Source: Lachnoclostridium sp. An169 (GTDB lineage: Bacteria; Bacillota; Clostridia; Lachnospirales; Lachnospiraceae). Taken from it: a stretch of DNA of 64,000 bases. The notes under the pieces are model-generated. The model saw only the letters and a list, made by a program, of their open reading frames with translations, ran no database searches and was not told where the DNA came from. The translations under genes were made by a program, and so were the position numbers. The stretch is taken from contig NZ_NFKT01000018.1 in assembly GCF_002160525.1 (NCBI RefSeq), positions 31,827-95,826 of the forward strand, read 5' to 3'. The stretch's first letter is position 1, and each line of letters begins with the position of its first letter. Positions 33,066 to 42,781 of this stretch are shown piece after piece.

Positions 33066-35342
33066 ATGATCAAATTATATGATAACGGTGTCTATCTTAT
33101 GAACGGCACCCAGATCGTGGAAGATACGGGAAATGCAGAGGTCCCGGTATCGAAGGAAGAAGCGGCGCAGAATACGATGGCGTACAGCATCCTGAAAGAG
33201 CACAATACATCACCGGACATGAAGAATCTGCAGATCCGGTTTGACAAGCTGACGTCCCACGACATTACATTTGTCGGGATTATTCAGACGGCGCGTGCGT
33301 CAGGACTGAAGAAGTTCCCGATGCCGTACGTGCTGACCAACTGCCACAACAGTCTCTGTGCGGTAGGAGGTACGATCAATGAGGATGACCACATGTTCGG
33401 TCTGACCTGTGCGAAGAAATACGGCGGCGTCTATGTTCCGCCTCATCAGGCAGTTATCCACCAGTTTGCCCGCGAGATGCTGGCAGGCGGCGGCAGGATG
33501 ATCCTCGGATCAGACAGCCATACCCGTTACGGCGCACTTGGAACCATGGCTATGGGCGAGGGCGGTCCGGAGCTTGTAAAACAGCTTCTCAACAAGACAT
33601 ATGATATCAAGATGCCTGGTGTGATCGCCATCTATCTGGACGGCGAACCGATGAAAGGCGTGGGCCCGCAGGATGTGGCGCTGGCAATTATCGGCGCAGT
33701 ATTTAAAAACGGCTATGTAAATAATAAAGTGATGGAGTTCGTCGGACCGGGCGTGAAGGGATTAAGCGCGGATTTCCGTATCGGCATTGACGTTATGACA
33801 ACGGAGACAACCTGCCTGTCCTCCATCTGGACAACGGATGAGAAGATCGAGGAATTCTACGAGATCCACGGCAGAAGAGAGGATTACAAAGAACTGAATC
33901 CGGGAGCATGTGCTTACTATGACGGATGTGTTTACGTCAACTTAAGCGAGATCAAGCCGATGATCGCCATGCCGTTCCATCCGAGCAACGTATACACCAT
34001 TGACGAGCTGAACGAGAACCTGGCGGACATCCTCCACGAGGTGGAGAAGAAAGCTCTTGTCAGCCTGGACGGTGCGGTAGAGTACTCTCTGCAGGACAAG
34101 ATCAGAGACGGAAAATTCTATGTAGAGCAGGGAATCATCGCCGGATGTGCGGGCGGCGGATTTGAAAATATCTGTGCGGCAGCAGACATCATTAAAGGAA
34201 GAAATATCGGTGCGGATGAATTTACATTCAGCGTTTATCCGGCAAGTATGCCGATCTATATGGAACTGGTGAAGAACGGCGCGGTAGCGGATCTTCTCGA
34301 GGCCGGAACGGTTGTGAAGACGGCGTTCTGCGGTCCCTGCTTCGGTGCAGGCGACACCCCGGCGAACAACGCGTTCTCCATCCGCCACACCACGAGAAAC
34401 TTCCCGAACCGTGAGGGAAGCAAGCTCCAGAGCGGCCAGATCTCTTCCGTTGCGCTTATGGACGCACGTTCGATTGCGGCGACAGCGGCGAACAAGGGAT
34501 ACCTGACCCCGGCGACTGCGATGGATGTGGAGTACAAGGGACAGAAATATTACTTTGACAGCAATATTTATGCAAACAGAGTATTTGACAGCCACGGCGT
34601 GGCTGACCCCAGCGTGGAGATCAAATTCGGCCCGAACATCAAGGACTGGCCGGAGATGTCACCCCTTCCGGAGAACCTGATTGTGAAGATCGTCTCCGAG
34701 ATCCACGACCCGGTTACGACAACGGACGAGCTGATTCCGTCCGGAGAGACTTCCTCTTACCGTTCCAATCCGCTTGGACTGGCAGAGTTCGCGCTCTCAA
34801 GAAAGGATCCGGCATATGTGGGCCGTGCGAAGGAAGTGCAGAAAGCGCAGAAGGCCATCGAGGCAGGGACATGTCCTCTGGACGCTCTGGAGGAACTGAA
34901 ACCGGTGATGGCTGCGATCCAGGAGAAGTATCCGGAGGTCGGAAAAGGAAATATCGGCGTGGGAAGTACGATCTTCGCCGTGAAACCGGGCGACGGATCT
35001 GCACGTGAGCAGGCGGCTTCCTGCCAGAAGGTGCTCGGCGGATGGGCGAATATCGCTATCGAGTATGCGACGAAGCGCTACCGCTCCAACCTCATCAACT
35101 GGGGTATGCTGCCGCTCCTGACGGATGCGGATCATGAGGCGCTTCCGTTTAAGAACGGAGATTATATCTTCATTCCGGATGTGAGAAAAGCAGTGGAAGA
35201 CAAGGCGGATGTAATCAAGGCGTATGTGGTGAAAGACGGACTTCAGGAAGTTGATTTCCGCATGGGAGATCTGACAGATACTGAGAGACAGATCATTCTG
35301 GACGGCTGCCTGATCAACTACTACAGAGCAACGCTGGAGTAA
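33066..35342 (+). CDS. aconitase-family hydratase (YbhJ-like)
   Basis: This 758-residue member of the aconitase superfamily has the cluster-binding cysteine segments [11 protein letters not shown] (about 360) and [10 protein letters not shown] (about 420), plus [10 protein letters not shown] early and a swivel domain at the C-terminus. The best resemblance is to the YbhJ-type 'hydratase' branch rather than to AcnA or AcnB. With the citrate synthase gene 5 kb downstream, it may supply isocitrate for glutamate synthesis, but another hydroxy-acid dehydration is possible. AGGAGG precedes the ATG. Confidence 0.82.
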   Translation: MIKLYDNGVYLMNGTQIVEDTGNAEVPVSKEEAAQNTMAYSILKEHNTSPDMKNLQIRFDKLTSHDITFVGIIQTARASGLKKFPMPYVLTNCHNSLCAVGGTINEDDHMFGLTCAKKYGGVYVPPHQAVIHQFAREMLAGGGRMILGSDSHTRYGALGTMAMGEGGPELVKQLLNKTYDIKMPGVIAIYLDGEPMKGVGPQDVALAIIGAVFKNGYVNNKVMEFVGPGVKGLSADFRIGIDVMTTETTCLSSIWTTDEKIEEFYEIHGRREDYKELNPGACAYYDGCVYVNLSEIKPMIAMPFHPSNVYTIDELNENLADILHEVEKKALVSLDGAVEYSLQDKIRDGKFYVEQGIIAGCAGGGFENICAAADIIKGRNIGADEFTFSVYPASMPIYMELVKNGAVADLLEAGTVVKTAFCGPCFGAGDTPANNAFSIRHTTRNFPNREGSKLQSGQISSVALMDARSIAATAANKGYLTPATAMDVEYKGQKYYFDSNIYANRVFDSHGVADPSVEIKFGPNIKDWPEMSPLPENLIVKIVSEIHDPVTTTDELIPSGETSSYRSNPLGLAEFALSRKDPAYVGRAKEVQKAQKAIEAGTCPLDALEELKPVMAAIQEKYPEVGKGNIGVGSTIFAVKPGDGSAREQAASCQKVLGGWANIAIEYATKRYRSNLINWGMLPLLTDADHEALPFKNGDYIFIPDVRKAVEDKADVIKAYVVKDGLQEVDFRMGDLTDTERQIILDGCLINYYRATLE

Positions 35343-35358
35343 ATAAGGGAATAACTTA

Positions 35359-35414
35359 CAGGGACCGGCTCCCCAGGGCATGAAGCCCGGCGGGATGCAC
35401 GGTCCCTGTTTTGT
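35359..35414 (+). terminator. terminator-like hairpin with conserved internal loop, copy 1
   Basis: ACAGGGACCG (35359-35368) pairs with CGGTCCCTGT (35401-35410), then TTTG. Inside, TCCC-CA-GGGC and GCCC-GGC-GGGA form a second stem with a small internal loop. The same inner arrangement recurs at 38407-38480. Confidence 0.7.
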
Positions 35415-35513
35415 CCGGGAGAAAATTTTTCTGATTTTTCTGCAACAAAATACAGACAGGGAGACTCTAATCTACAGATACCGAAAAAGCAGTACTGCGG
35501 GAGGAGGGGAGCA

Positions 35514-36110
35514 ATGCGCGATTATGAAAACAGTACCGAGCCGGAGCTGATCCGGTGGGCAAAACAGGGAGATGTGGATGCATTTTCACGGCTGTACGCA
35601 GGAATTTATAAAGATCTGTATCGGTTCGCCCTGTATACGGTGCGCCACAGGCAGGATGCAGAAGATGCGGTAAGCGAGGCTGTGGCGGCAGCCTGGGAGA
35701 ATATCGGGCAGCTCAGAAAAGAAGAATCTTTCCGCGCATGGATATTTACGATTCTGAATAACTGCTGCAGAAAGATTCTGCGCAGACAGCGGAAAGATGT
35801 GGGAAGCCTGACCGACAGCATACAGCAGGGCAGCGCTCAGGGAAATGGAAGCGGAGTGCAGGAACTTGCAGGCAGTGTCCGGAAACATGCGGACGGCGCC
35901 CGGGGGTATGCAGACCAGGATTATGCGGAAAAGCTTGATGTGCGCGAGGCATTCGGAGCACTGGAGGAAGAGGAACGCATGATTCTGGCATTTTCGGTGT
36001 TCGGAGGCTACCGGAGTGAGGAGATCGGGGCGATTATGGAGAAAAATGCCGCTACAGTCCGATCCAGAAAGAGCAGAGCCCTGGAGAAAATGCGCAGGAT
36101 GCTGACGTGA
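35514..36110 (+). CDS. ECF-type RNA polymerase sigma factor
   Basis: This 198-residue sigma factor has region 2 at about 25-85 (YKDLYRFALYTVRHRQDAEDAVSEA... FRAWIFTILNNCCRKILRR). Region 4 lies at about 145-196 (LDVREAFGALEEEERMILAFSVFGGYRSEEIGAIM, then RKSRALEKMRRML). The linker of about 50 residues between them is longer and more Gly/Ser-rich than usual. GGAGGAGGGG precedes the ATG. It lies 36 bases before a gene for a single-pass membrane protein whose first 60 residues are cytosolic, the usual place of an anti-sigma factor. Confidence 0.9.
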   Translation: MRDYENSTEPELIRWAKQGDVDAFSRLYAGIYKDLYRFALYTVRHRQDAEDAVSEAVAAAWENIGQLRKEESFRAWIFTILNNCCRKILRRQRKDVGSLTDSIQQGSAQGNGSGVQELAGSVRKHADGARGYADQDYAEKLDVREAFGALEEEERMILAFSVFGGYRSEEIGAIMEKNAATVRSRKSRALEKMRRMLT

Positions 36111-36146
36111 CAGGAAAGCTTGTATAGGCGAGAGGAGGCGCAGAAA

Positions 36147-38321
36147 ATGTCAGAAAAAAGAGAAAGAAACCCGGAGGAGATTCTTGACCGGATCCGGAAG
36201 GCGGCGGAGAGCGAACCGGTGCCGGAATCCCTGGAGCCGGATCAGATCAGGAAGAGACTGAAAACCATACAGAAAGAAAAACGGCTTCAGAGGCTGAAGA
36301 AATATGTCCCCGCCTTTGCCGCTGCAGCATGCATCTGTCTGGTGGCAGGAATCGGGGCTGCCGGAGGGCTGCCCGGTCTGATGAGAGGTATGGAGAACGG
36401 CTCGGGAGGGAATGTGGAAAGCAGCGTGGAAAGCGGTTCGGGCTCCGGCATGGAAAGCAGTGCGGAGAGCGGCTCCGGCTCCGGTGCGGAGAGCAGCTCG
36501 GAAGCCGGCATGGAAAGCAGTGCGGAGGCAGGAAAGTCCGCATCTCTTCCGGAAGAGAACAGGCTCATGTACGCCCGGGATTACGATGAGATCTATGAAT
36601 ATCTGCAGCGGGCACCCTCCTGGAATTCTGCGGGAAGCGTCCATTCCAGCGGCGCGGCCCAGAACGGCGCGATCTCAAACGGCGCGATCCCGGAGTCGGG
36701 AGACGCCACAGATTCCGGAAGCCAGATGCAGTCGGGACAGGCATCATCGGATTCGTATGCGGGACCGTCCGGGGGAGAGGAAGGTCTCTCCTATACCGAC
36801 ACCAATATCCGTCAGGAGGGTGTGGAGGAAGGCGATATCGTCAAGACTGACGGGAAGAACCTTTATATTATGAATAACATGACCGTGGAGATCGTGGGGA
36901 TCGATTCCGGTATTCTGGAAGAAAAGTCGGAGATCGTACTGGATGAGGATGCATATCTGGCGGAGCTCTATGTCCGGGACGACCGACTGCTTGTTGTGTA
37001 TACGAAAAGTATTTACGAGGAGAATACAGCCTTTTTCGGAGGATACCGGAACAACACGTATTCTGTCGTGTATGACGTCAGCGATCCGTCTTCGCCCCGG
37101 CCGGTGGGCAGCATTTCTCAGAGCGGTATCTATCATACCATGCGGGTGAGCGGAGATTATGTATATGTTCTGACGGATTATTCGGTGGATTCATCAGTAT
37201 ACAGGGGCAGTACCAGGTCTTATGTGCCGGAGGTGCAGGGAGAACTCATGGATGCGGGGAGCATTATCATGCCGCCGGAAAACAGCGGCAGCCAGTATAC
37301 AGTGATCACGGCATTTTCCCTGAAAGACCCCGGGGAGAAGACAGACAGCAAGGCTGTATTCGGAAACACGGGACTCTGCTATGTGAGCGCGGACAGCATT
37401 TACGTGACAGAGCAGTACTACAGCGGCGGCGCAGGAGAGACTGACAAGACGAGTATCCGCAGGATTGCCTACAAGGACGGAGAACTGGAAGGAATCGCCC
37501 AGACGAAGATCGACGGAGTTCTGAACGATTCATTTTGTATTGATGAGTATGAGGGCAGTCTGCGCCTGGTCGCGACAGTGACACAGATCGGCACTGCAGA
37601 GGCACGGGAAGACAGCGGCAGTTCGAAAGAATGGCCGGAAGAAGCCTCCGCATCAACGGAAGAGGCTGCGGATGAGTGGAAGCAGAGCAACAGCCTGTAT
37701 ATTCTGGACGAAAAGCTTCAGGAGGTAAGCAGGATTAAAGATATCGCTCCGGATGAGCAGATTTATTCGGCCAGATTCATGGGGGATACCGGTTACTTTG
37801 TCACCTTCCGCCAGGTGGACCCGCTCTTTTCTGTGGACCTGTCCGATCCGGAACATCCGGAGATCATCGGAGCGCTGAAGATCCCTGGATTCTCGGAATA
37901 TCTGCACCCTTACGGCGACGGACTGCTGCTGGGACTCGGCATGGCGACGGACGAGGAGGGAATCACCACGACGGGAGTCAAGCTGTCCATGTTCGACATT
38001 TCAGATCCCTCCGACGTAAAGGAAACCGACAGCCTCATCCTGGAAGATATGTATTATACGGATGCTGCATATGACTACAAGGCAGTGTATGCCGACGCGG
38101 AAAACGGTCTGTTCGGATTCGCGGCTTACGGCGATGACCAGATCTACTATATCTTCACCTGGGAGGAAGGTCAGGGCTTCCGGGAAGTATTTCAGCGGAA
38201 GATAAGCGGCGGCGGAGCGAGAGGAATCCGCGTTGGAGATATTTTCTATCTGGTATCCGCAAATACGGTGGAGTCCTACCGGATGGACGGATATGTGAAG
38301 ATCGACGATATTGTTCTGTGA
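36147..38321 (+). CDS. membrane-anchored beta-propeller protein (PF09826-type), candidate anti-sigma partner
   Basis: This 724-residue protein has a charged cytosolic N-terminus (1-55: EEILDRIRKAAESEPVPESLEPDQIRKRL), one membrane helix (about 57-80) and a Ser/Gly/Glu repeat linker (about 88-135, units like ESGSGSGMESSA). A large extracellular domain of the secreted beta-propeller family follows (DTNIRQEGVEEGDIVKTDGKNLYIM is its typical entry). The cytosolic part lacks a clear zinc-finger HxxxCxxC motif. Its place after the sigma gene suggests sensing and sigma control, but this is inference. The ATG at 36147 follows GAGGAGG. Confidence 0.82.
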   Translation: MSEKRERNPEEILDRIRKAAESEPVPESLEPDQIRKRLKTIQKEKRLQRLKKYVPAFAAAACICLVAGIGAAGGLPGLMRGMENGSGGNVESSVESGSGSGMESSAESGSGSGAESSSEAGMESSAEAGKSASLPEENRLMYARDYDEIYEYLQRAPSWNSAGSVHSSGAAQNGAISNGAIPESGDATDSGSQMQSGQASSDSYAGPSGGEEGLSYTDTNIRQEGVEEGDIVKTDGKNLYIMNNMTVEIVGIDSGILEEKSEIVLDEDAYLAELYVRDDRLLVVYTKSIYEENTAFFGGYRNNTYSVVYDVSDPSSPRPVGSISQSGIYHTMRVSGDYVYVLTDYSVDSSVYRGSTRSYVPEVQGELMDAGSIIMPPENSGSQYTVITAFSLKDPGEKTDSKAVFGNTGLCYVSADSIYVTEQYYSGGAGETDKTSIRRIAYKDGELEGIAQTKIDGVLNDSFCIDEYEGSLRLVATVTQIGTAEAREDSGSSKEWPEEASASTEEAADEWKQSNSLYILDEKLQEVSRIKDIAPDEQIYSARFMGDTGYFVTFRQVDPLFSVDLSDPEHPEIIGALKIPGFSEYLHPYGDGLLLGLGMATDEEGITTTGVKLSMFDISDPSDVKETDSLILEDMYYTDAAYDYKAVYADAENGLFGFAAYGDDQIYYIFTWEEGQGFREVFQRKISGGGARGIRVGDIFYLVSANTVESYRMDGYVKIDDIVL

Positions 38322-38406
38322 GGACGGTCTGTGAGAACGGCTGTCCGGAAGAACAATTCAGACTTTACTTTATGTGAAAAGCAGGATAAAATGAAATTGG
38401 CGTATA

Positions 38407-38480
38407 CATCCGGGCGAACCGGATCCCCAGGGCCTGTTATGCTGTTATGCGGCCCGGGCGGGACCCGGATTGCCCGGATG
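38407..38480 (+). repeat. conserved-internal-loop hairpin, copy 2
   Basis: CATCCGGGC at the left pairs with GCCCGGATG at the right. Inside, the pattern TCCCCAGGGC ... GGCCCGGGCGGGA matches that of the hairpin at 35359-35410, although outer stem and loop sequences differ. It lies between the beta-propeller gene and tatD and lacks a T run. Confidence 0.7.
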
Positions 38481-38523
38481 TATTGGAATCCGGATGGATT
38501 CAGATAAGGAAAGGACCGGAAAT

Positions 38524-39318
38524 ATGATATTTGACACACATGCACATTATGATGATGAACAGTTTGATATTGACAGGGCGGAGCTGCTCGGACAGATGGA
38601 AGCAGGGGGAATCGGCACCATTGTAAATGCCGGCTCATCCGTGGCGTCCTGGGATAAAATCATCCGGCTCACAGAGGAGTACCCGTTTATATACGGCGCT
38701 GTCGGTGTCCATCCGGACGAGGTCGGAGAGCTGGATGAGGGGAAAATTACGCGCATGGCAGAACTGCTTGAGCGGGATAAAATCGTGGCAGTGGGGGAGA
38801 TCGGCCTGGACTATTACTGGGATAAGGAAAAGCACGACCTGCAGAAGAAGTGGTTTATCCGTCAGATTGACCTTGCCCGGGAGAAACACATGCCGGTAAT
38901 CATACACAGCCGGGAAGCTGCCGCAGATACGATGGAGATCATGAAGGACCATGCCGCGGGGATGAATGCGGTTATTCACTGTTATTCCTATTCGCCGGAA
39001 ATGGCAAGAGAGTATGTGAAGATGGGATACTTCATCGGAATCGGAGGCGTCGTCACTTTTAAGAATTCAAAGAAACTCAAAGAGGTCGTGCGGGAGATAC
39101 CCCTGGAGTCTATCGTGCTGGAGACGGACTGTCCCTATCTGTCGCCGGAGCCCTTCCGGGGAAAGAGAAATTCATCGCTGAACCTGCCTTATGTGGTGCA
39201 GGTAATCGCAGACCTCAAAGAGACAACATGCGAAAATGTGATTCAGACGACAGATGAGAATGCGCGCAGACTATATCATCTGGAGAAAGGTACAATGACA
39301 GCAGGAGGAGAGTTATGA
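38524..39318 (+). CDS. tatD: TatD family metal-dependent hydrolase
   Basis: TatD-type nucleases have a TIM-barrel metallohydrolase fold. The motifs are FDTHAHYDDEQFD (metal His pair), VGEIGLDYYWD (Glu), PVIIHSREA (His), AVIHCYS (His) and LETDCPYLSPEPFRGKRN (Asp). The 264-residue length is normal. The start at 38524 follows AAGGAAAGG, with upstream in-frame codons lying in the preceding hairpin. The stop overlaps rsmA by 4 bases, a pairing widespread in Firmicutes. Confidence 0.93.
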   Translation: MIFDTHAHYDDEQFDIDRAELLGQMEAGGIGTIVNAGSSVASWDKIIRLTEEYPFIYGAVGVHPDEVGELDEGKITRMAELLERDKIVAVGEIGLDYYWDKEKHDLQKKWFIRQIDLAREKHMPVIIHSREAAADTMEIMKDHAAGMNAVIHCYSYSPEMAREYVKMGYFIGIGGVVTFKNSKKLKEVVREIPLESIVLETDCPYLSPEPFRGKRNSSLNLPYVVQVIADLKETTCENVIQTTDENARRLYHLEKGTMTAGGEL

Positions 39319-40181
39319 AGCAGCCGACGCTTGGAAATCCGCAGAATACGATAGCTGTACTGCAGAAATACAATTTTGTTTTTCAGAAAAAGTTCGGGCA
39401 GAATTTTCTGATTGATACCCATGTACTGGACAAAATCATCCGTTCCGCCCAGATCGGACCGGATGATTTCGTTCTGGAGATCGGTCCCGGGATCGGCACG
39501 ATGACCCAGTATCTGGCGTGCGCCGCGGGAAAAGTAGTGGCAGTGGAGATCGACCGCGCCCTGATTCCGATTCTTGAAGACACACTGGACGGATATGACA
39601 ACGTGAGAGTAATCAACGATGATGTACTGAAGGTGGATATTGCAAAACTGGCGGAGGAGGAAAATGGCGGGCGCCCCATCAAGGTGGTGGCGAATCTGCC
39701 GTATTATATTACCACGCCCATTATTATGGGGCTGTTTGAGAATTACGTCCCGATCCAGAGCATAACCGTTATGGTGCAGAAAGAGGTGGCGGACCGGATG
39801 CAGGTGGGACCCGGGACAAAAGACTACGGCGCTCTGTCTCTTGCCGTACAGTATTACGCGAAGCCTTATATTGTGGCGATTGTCCCGCCGAACTGCTTTA
39901 TGCCGCGGCCGAAAGTTGGATCTGCGGTGATCCGGCTTGAGAAATATGAGAAGCCGCCGGTGGACGTAAAAGATGAAAAGCTGATGTTCCGGATTATCCG
40001 GGCCTCCTTCAACCAGCGCAGAAAAACACTGGCAAACGGACTGAAAAATTCAGCGGAGCTCGAATTTACAAAAGAGGAGATCGAGGCGGCCATTGCATCT
40101 CTCGGCAAAGGACCGTCGGTCCGCGGGGAGGCTCTGACTCTGGAAGAATTTGCCCGATTGTCAAATAAGCTGTGTTCATAA
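39315..40181 (+). CDS. rsmA: 16S rRNA (adenine1518/1519-N6)-dimethyltransferase RsmA (KsgA)
   Basis: RsmA dimethylates two adjacent adenines in helix 45 of 16S rRNA. It shows the QKKFGQNFLID entry, SAM motif LEIGPGIGTMT (about 54-64), AVEIDRAL, and the NLPYYITTPI catalytic motif (about 121-130), then the C-terminal helical domain with SFNQRRKTLANGL. The 288-residue length is normal. The ATG overlaps the tatD stop, and GGAGGAG precedes it. Confidence 0.96.
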   Translation: MKQPTLGNPQNTIAVLQKYNFVFQKKFGQNFLIDTHVLDKIIRSAQIGPDDFVLEIGPGIGTMTQYLACAAGKVVAVEIDRALIPILEDTLDGYDNVRVINDDVLKVDIAKLAEEENGGRPIKVVANLPYYITTPIIMGLFENYVPIQSITVMVQKEVADRMQVGPGTKDYGALSLAVQYYAKPYIVAIVPPNCFMPRPKVGSAVIRLEKYEKPPVDVKDEKLMFRIIRASFNQRRKTLANGLKNSAELEFTKEEIEAAIASLGKGPSVRGEALTLEEFARLSNKLCS

Positions 40182-40200
40182 ATATTTAATAGACAGTTTA

Positions 40201-40229
40201 TTGTATAATTTTCACATTTTTAGTATAAT
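40201..40229 (+). promoter_or_regulatory. sigma-A-type promoter for citrate synthase
   Basis: TTGTAT (40201-40206), a 17-base spacer and a perfect TATAAT (40224-40229), about 40 bases before the ATG. Confidence 0.78.
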
Positions 40230-40270
40230 AAAAAGGTCATACAGAAAAAAGAGAGAAGGAGGAAAGTCAC

Positions 40271-41641
40271 ATGGCAAAAGATATTAACAGCATTTTTTTC
40301 GATATCACTCCCGAGATAGAAGAACTGGCTCTCAAATGTGAACAGAATAATGCGATCGATAAGGAACTTTACACGAAGTATGAGGTGAAGCGGGGCTTAA
40401 GGGATATCAACGGAAAAGGCGTTCTTGCAGGACTTACGAATGTTTCTGATGTCTGTGCGACAAAGATCGTCGATGGAAAGAGTGTTCCGTGTGAAGGCAA
40501 TCTCTACTATAGAGGTTACAACATCAAGGATCTGGTAAAAGGGTTCCTGGATGCGAAGCATTCCGGATTTGAGGAGACTGCTTACCTGCTTCTTTTCGGA
40601 GAACTTCCCGATAAGGACGAACTGAGACATTTTCAGGATATGCTTGCCGAGCGGCGCGCGCTGCCGCCGAACTTTGTGCGGGATATTATCATGAAAGCGC
40701 CCAGCCGCGATATGATGAACAGCATAACAAGGAGTATTCTCCAACTGTATTCCTACGATGACAAGGCGGATGACACGAGTATTCCGAACGTACTCCGCCA
40801 GTGCCTGAACCTGATCGCACAGTTCCCGATGCTTATGGTTTACGGCTATCACGCATATAATTACAAACTGGGTGAAGACCTGTATATCTACTCGCCAAAG
40901 CCGGAGCTTTCCGCGGCGGAGAACATTCTGATGATGCTGCGCGAGGACAGGAAATATACGAAGCTCGAGGCGAAGATCCTGGATATGGCGCTTGTGCTCC
41001 ATATGGATCACGGCGGCGGAAACAACTCTACTTTTACAACCCACGTTGTCACCTCCTCCGGAACAGACACCTATTCCACGATGGCAGCTGCGATGGCTTC
41101 CCTGAAGGGACCGAAGCACGGCGGGGCAAATGTAAAGGTGACACAGATGTTCGAAGATATGAAACAGCATCTGACAGACTGGAACGATGATGATCAGATC
41201 AGGGCATATCTGGAAGCACTTCTCGATAAGAAAGCGTTCGATAAAAAAGGACTTATCTATGGAATGGGGCATGCGGTTTATTCGATTTCTGACCCCCGTG
41301 CAGATATTTTCAAACGTTTTGTAAAACAGCTTGCAAAAGAGAAAAAGCATGAAGCAGAGTACGCGCTCTATGAGAAGGTGGAACATATGGCTCCGCAGAT
41401 CATAGGGGAAAAGAGAAAGATGTATAAAGGCGTTAATGCCAATGTAGATTTCTACAGCGGTCTTGTGTACAGTATGCTGGATCTGCCCCCGGCACTTTAC
41501 ACTCCGATTTTTGCCGCCGCGCGTATCGTCGGCTGGAGCGCACACAGACTGGAAGAGCTTAAGAATGTTGACAAGATTATCCGTCCGGCTTACAAGGCGC
41601 TTGCACCGCACCGTGAATACATAAAATTAGATGACAGGTAA
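40271..41641 (+). CDS. gltA: citrate synthase
   Basis: This enzyme condenses acetyl-CoA and oxaloacetate. The 456-residue protein shows the small- and large-domain motifs of the family: GNLYYRGYNIKDL, LHMDHGGGNNSTFT (catalytic His region), GPKHGGAN (His), GMGHAVYSISDPRAD (His) and VNANVDFYSGLV (Asp). An N-terminal extension of about 45 residues (IFFDITPEIEELALKCEQNN...) is typical of the clostridial form. GGAGGAAAG precedes the ATG. The alpha/beta hydrolase gene follows immediately. Confidence 0.94.
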   Translation: MAKDINSIFFDITPEIEELALKCEQNNAIDKELYTKYEVKRGLRDINGKGVLAGLTNVSDVCATKIVDGKSVPCEGNLYYRGYNIKDLVKGFLDAKHSGFEETAYLLLFGELPDKDELRHFQDMLAERRALPPNFVRDIIMKAPSRDMMNSITRSILQLYSYDDKADDTSIPNVLRQCLNLIAQFPMLMVYGYHAYNYKLGEDLYIYSPKPELSAAENILMMLREDRKYTKLEAKILDMALVLHMDHGGGNNSTFTTHVVTSSGTDTYSTMAAAMASLKGPKHGGANVKVTQMFEDMKQHLTDWNDDDQIRAYLEALLDKKAFDKKGLIYGMGHAVYSISDPRADIFKRFVKQLAKEKKHEAEYALYEKVEHMAPQIIGEKRKMYKGVNANVDFYSGLVYSMLDLPPALYTPIFAAARIVGWSAHRLEELKNVDKIIRPAYKALAPHREYIKLDDR

Positions 41642-41650
41642 GTGAGTAAC

Positions 41651-42601
41651 ATGAGAGACGAGTTTTATTTCCCATCAAAAGACGGCAACACTGAGATCCA
41701 TACGATTGAGTGGAAACCGGAGGGTAAAGTGAGGGCTGTCCTGCAGATCTGCCACGGAATGGTGGAGTATATCGGACGCTACGATGAATTTGCGCAGTTC
41801 CTGTGCGGCAAAGGATTTTATGTTGTGGGAAATGACCATCTCGGTCATGGAAAATCCGTACAGTCAAAGTCGGAATACGGATTTTTTAATGAAAAATATG
41901 GAAATGCATGTGTGCTCGGCGATATGCATACGCTGCGTCAGCGCACGGAGAAAAAATACCCGGATGTCCCCTATTTTATGCTGGGACACAGTATGGGATC
42001 GACGCTGCTGCGCCAGTATATCCAGATGTATGGCAACGGCTTAAGCGGCGCGGTTCTGATGGGAGTGGTTTCGGATCAGAACAAGCTGCTGCTCGAATTC
42101 GGAAAGCGGCTGTGCCGTGTGATGGCGGCGTTCCGGGGCTGGCACTACAGGAGCAGGATGATCGATTCCATGGCAATCGGCTCCTATAATAAAAAATTTA
42201 AACCTGCCCGGACAAGAGCCGACTGGATTACAAGCGACCAGGAACATCTGGACGCCTATGTTGAGGATCCCCTGTGTTCTTTCATGTTCACGGTGAACGC
42301 TTACTACAGTATGTTCGGCGGTATGCTGCTGATGAACAGGAAGGAAAGCGTCTACATGATTCCCAAGACGCTCCCTGTGCTCTTCGTCTCAGGGGCGGAG
42401 GATCCGGTGGGAGATTTCGGAAAAGGTGTCCGGAAGGTCTATGAAAAATATAAAAATGCCGGTATCCAGGATGTATCGCTGAGGCTCTATGCGGGAGACC
42501 GCCATGAGATCCTCAATGAGACGGACCGGAAGCAGGTGTATGAGGATCTGCTGGAGTGGTTCGAGGAGCGGACCCCGGGAGAGGGCAGAGAACAAAGTTA
42601 A
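41651..42601 (+). CDS. alpha/beta hydrolase (monoacylglycerol lipase / lysophospholipase-like)
   Basis: This 316-residue serine hydrolase has the oxyanion region QICHGMVEYIGRYDEFA, nucleophile elbow GHSMGS, acid in VSGAEDPVGDFG and His in AGDRHEILNE. It matches the Hydrolase_4 group of esterases acting on monoacylglycerols or lysophospholipids; the substrate is not known. No signal peptide is seen, so it is cytosolic. I use the ATG at 41651; a GTG at 41642 is possible. It follows citrate synthase by 9 bases and probably shares its transcript. Confidence 0.85.
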   Translation: MRDEFYFPSKDGNTEIHTIEWKPEGKVRAVLQICHGMVEYIGRYDEFAQFLCGKGFYVVGNDHLGHGKSVQSKSEYGFFNEKYGNACVLGDMHTLRQRTEKKYPDVPYFMLGHSMGSTLLRQYIQMYGNGLSGAVLMGVVSDQNKLLLEFGKRLCRVMAAFRGWHYRSRMIDSMAIGSYNKKFKPARTRADWITSDQEHLDAYVEDPLCSFMFTVNAYYSMFGGMLLMNRKESVYMIPKTLPVLFVSGAEDPVGDFGKGVRKVYEKYKNAGIQDVSLRLYAGDRHEILNETDRKQVYEDLLEWFEERTPGEGREQS

Positions 42602-42612
42602 AAATGAAAATG

Positions 42613-42672
42613 AAAGCGGCGCTGCTGCAGGAAGTATCCTTTAAGAGAGAACTTTCTGCGGCGGCGCTTTTT
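42613..42672 (+). terminator. probable terminator after the hydrolase gene
   Basis: AAAGCGGCGCTGCTGCAGG and CTGCGGCGGCGCTTT form an imperfect GC-rich stem ending in six T residues. Confidence 0.7.
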
Positions 42673-42781
42673 TCATTGTATTCCGTTTGTTAGGGAGTGC
42701 ATTTCGGGCAGATACGTGCTACAATCATTAGGACGCAGTGAAATTGCAGTCGGAAAAATTATAAGGAAAGAGGAGGGCATT

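Noticed and set aside
40397..41611. 404-codon minus-strand open frame opposite citrate synthase
   Set aside because: Antisense shadow of a conserved gene; no ribosome site or recognisable domain.
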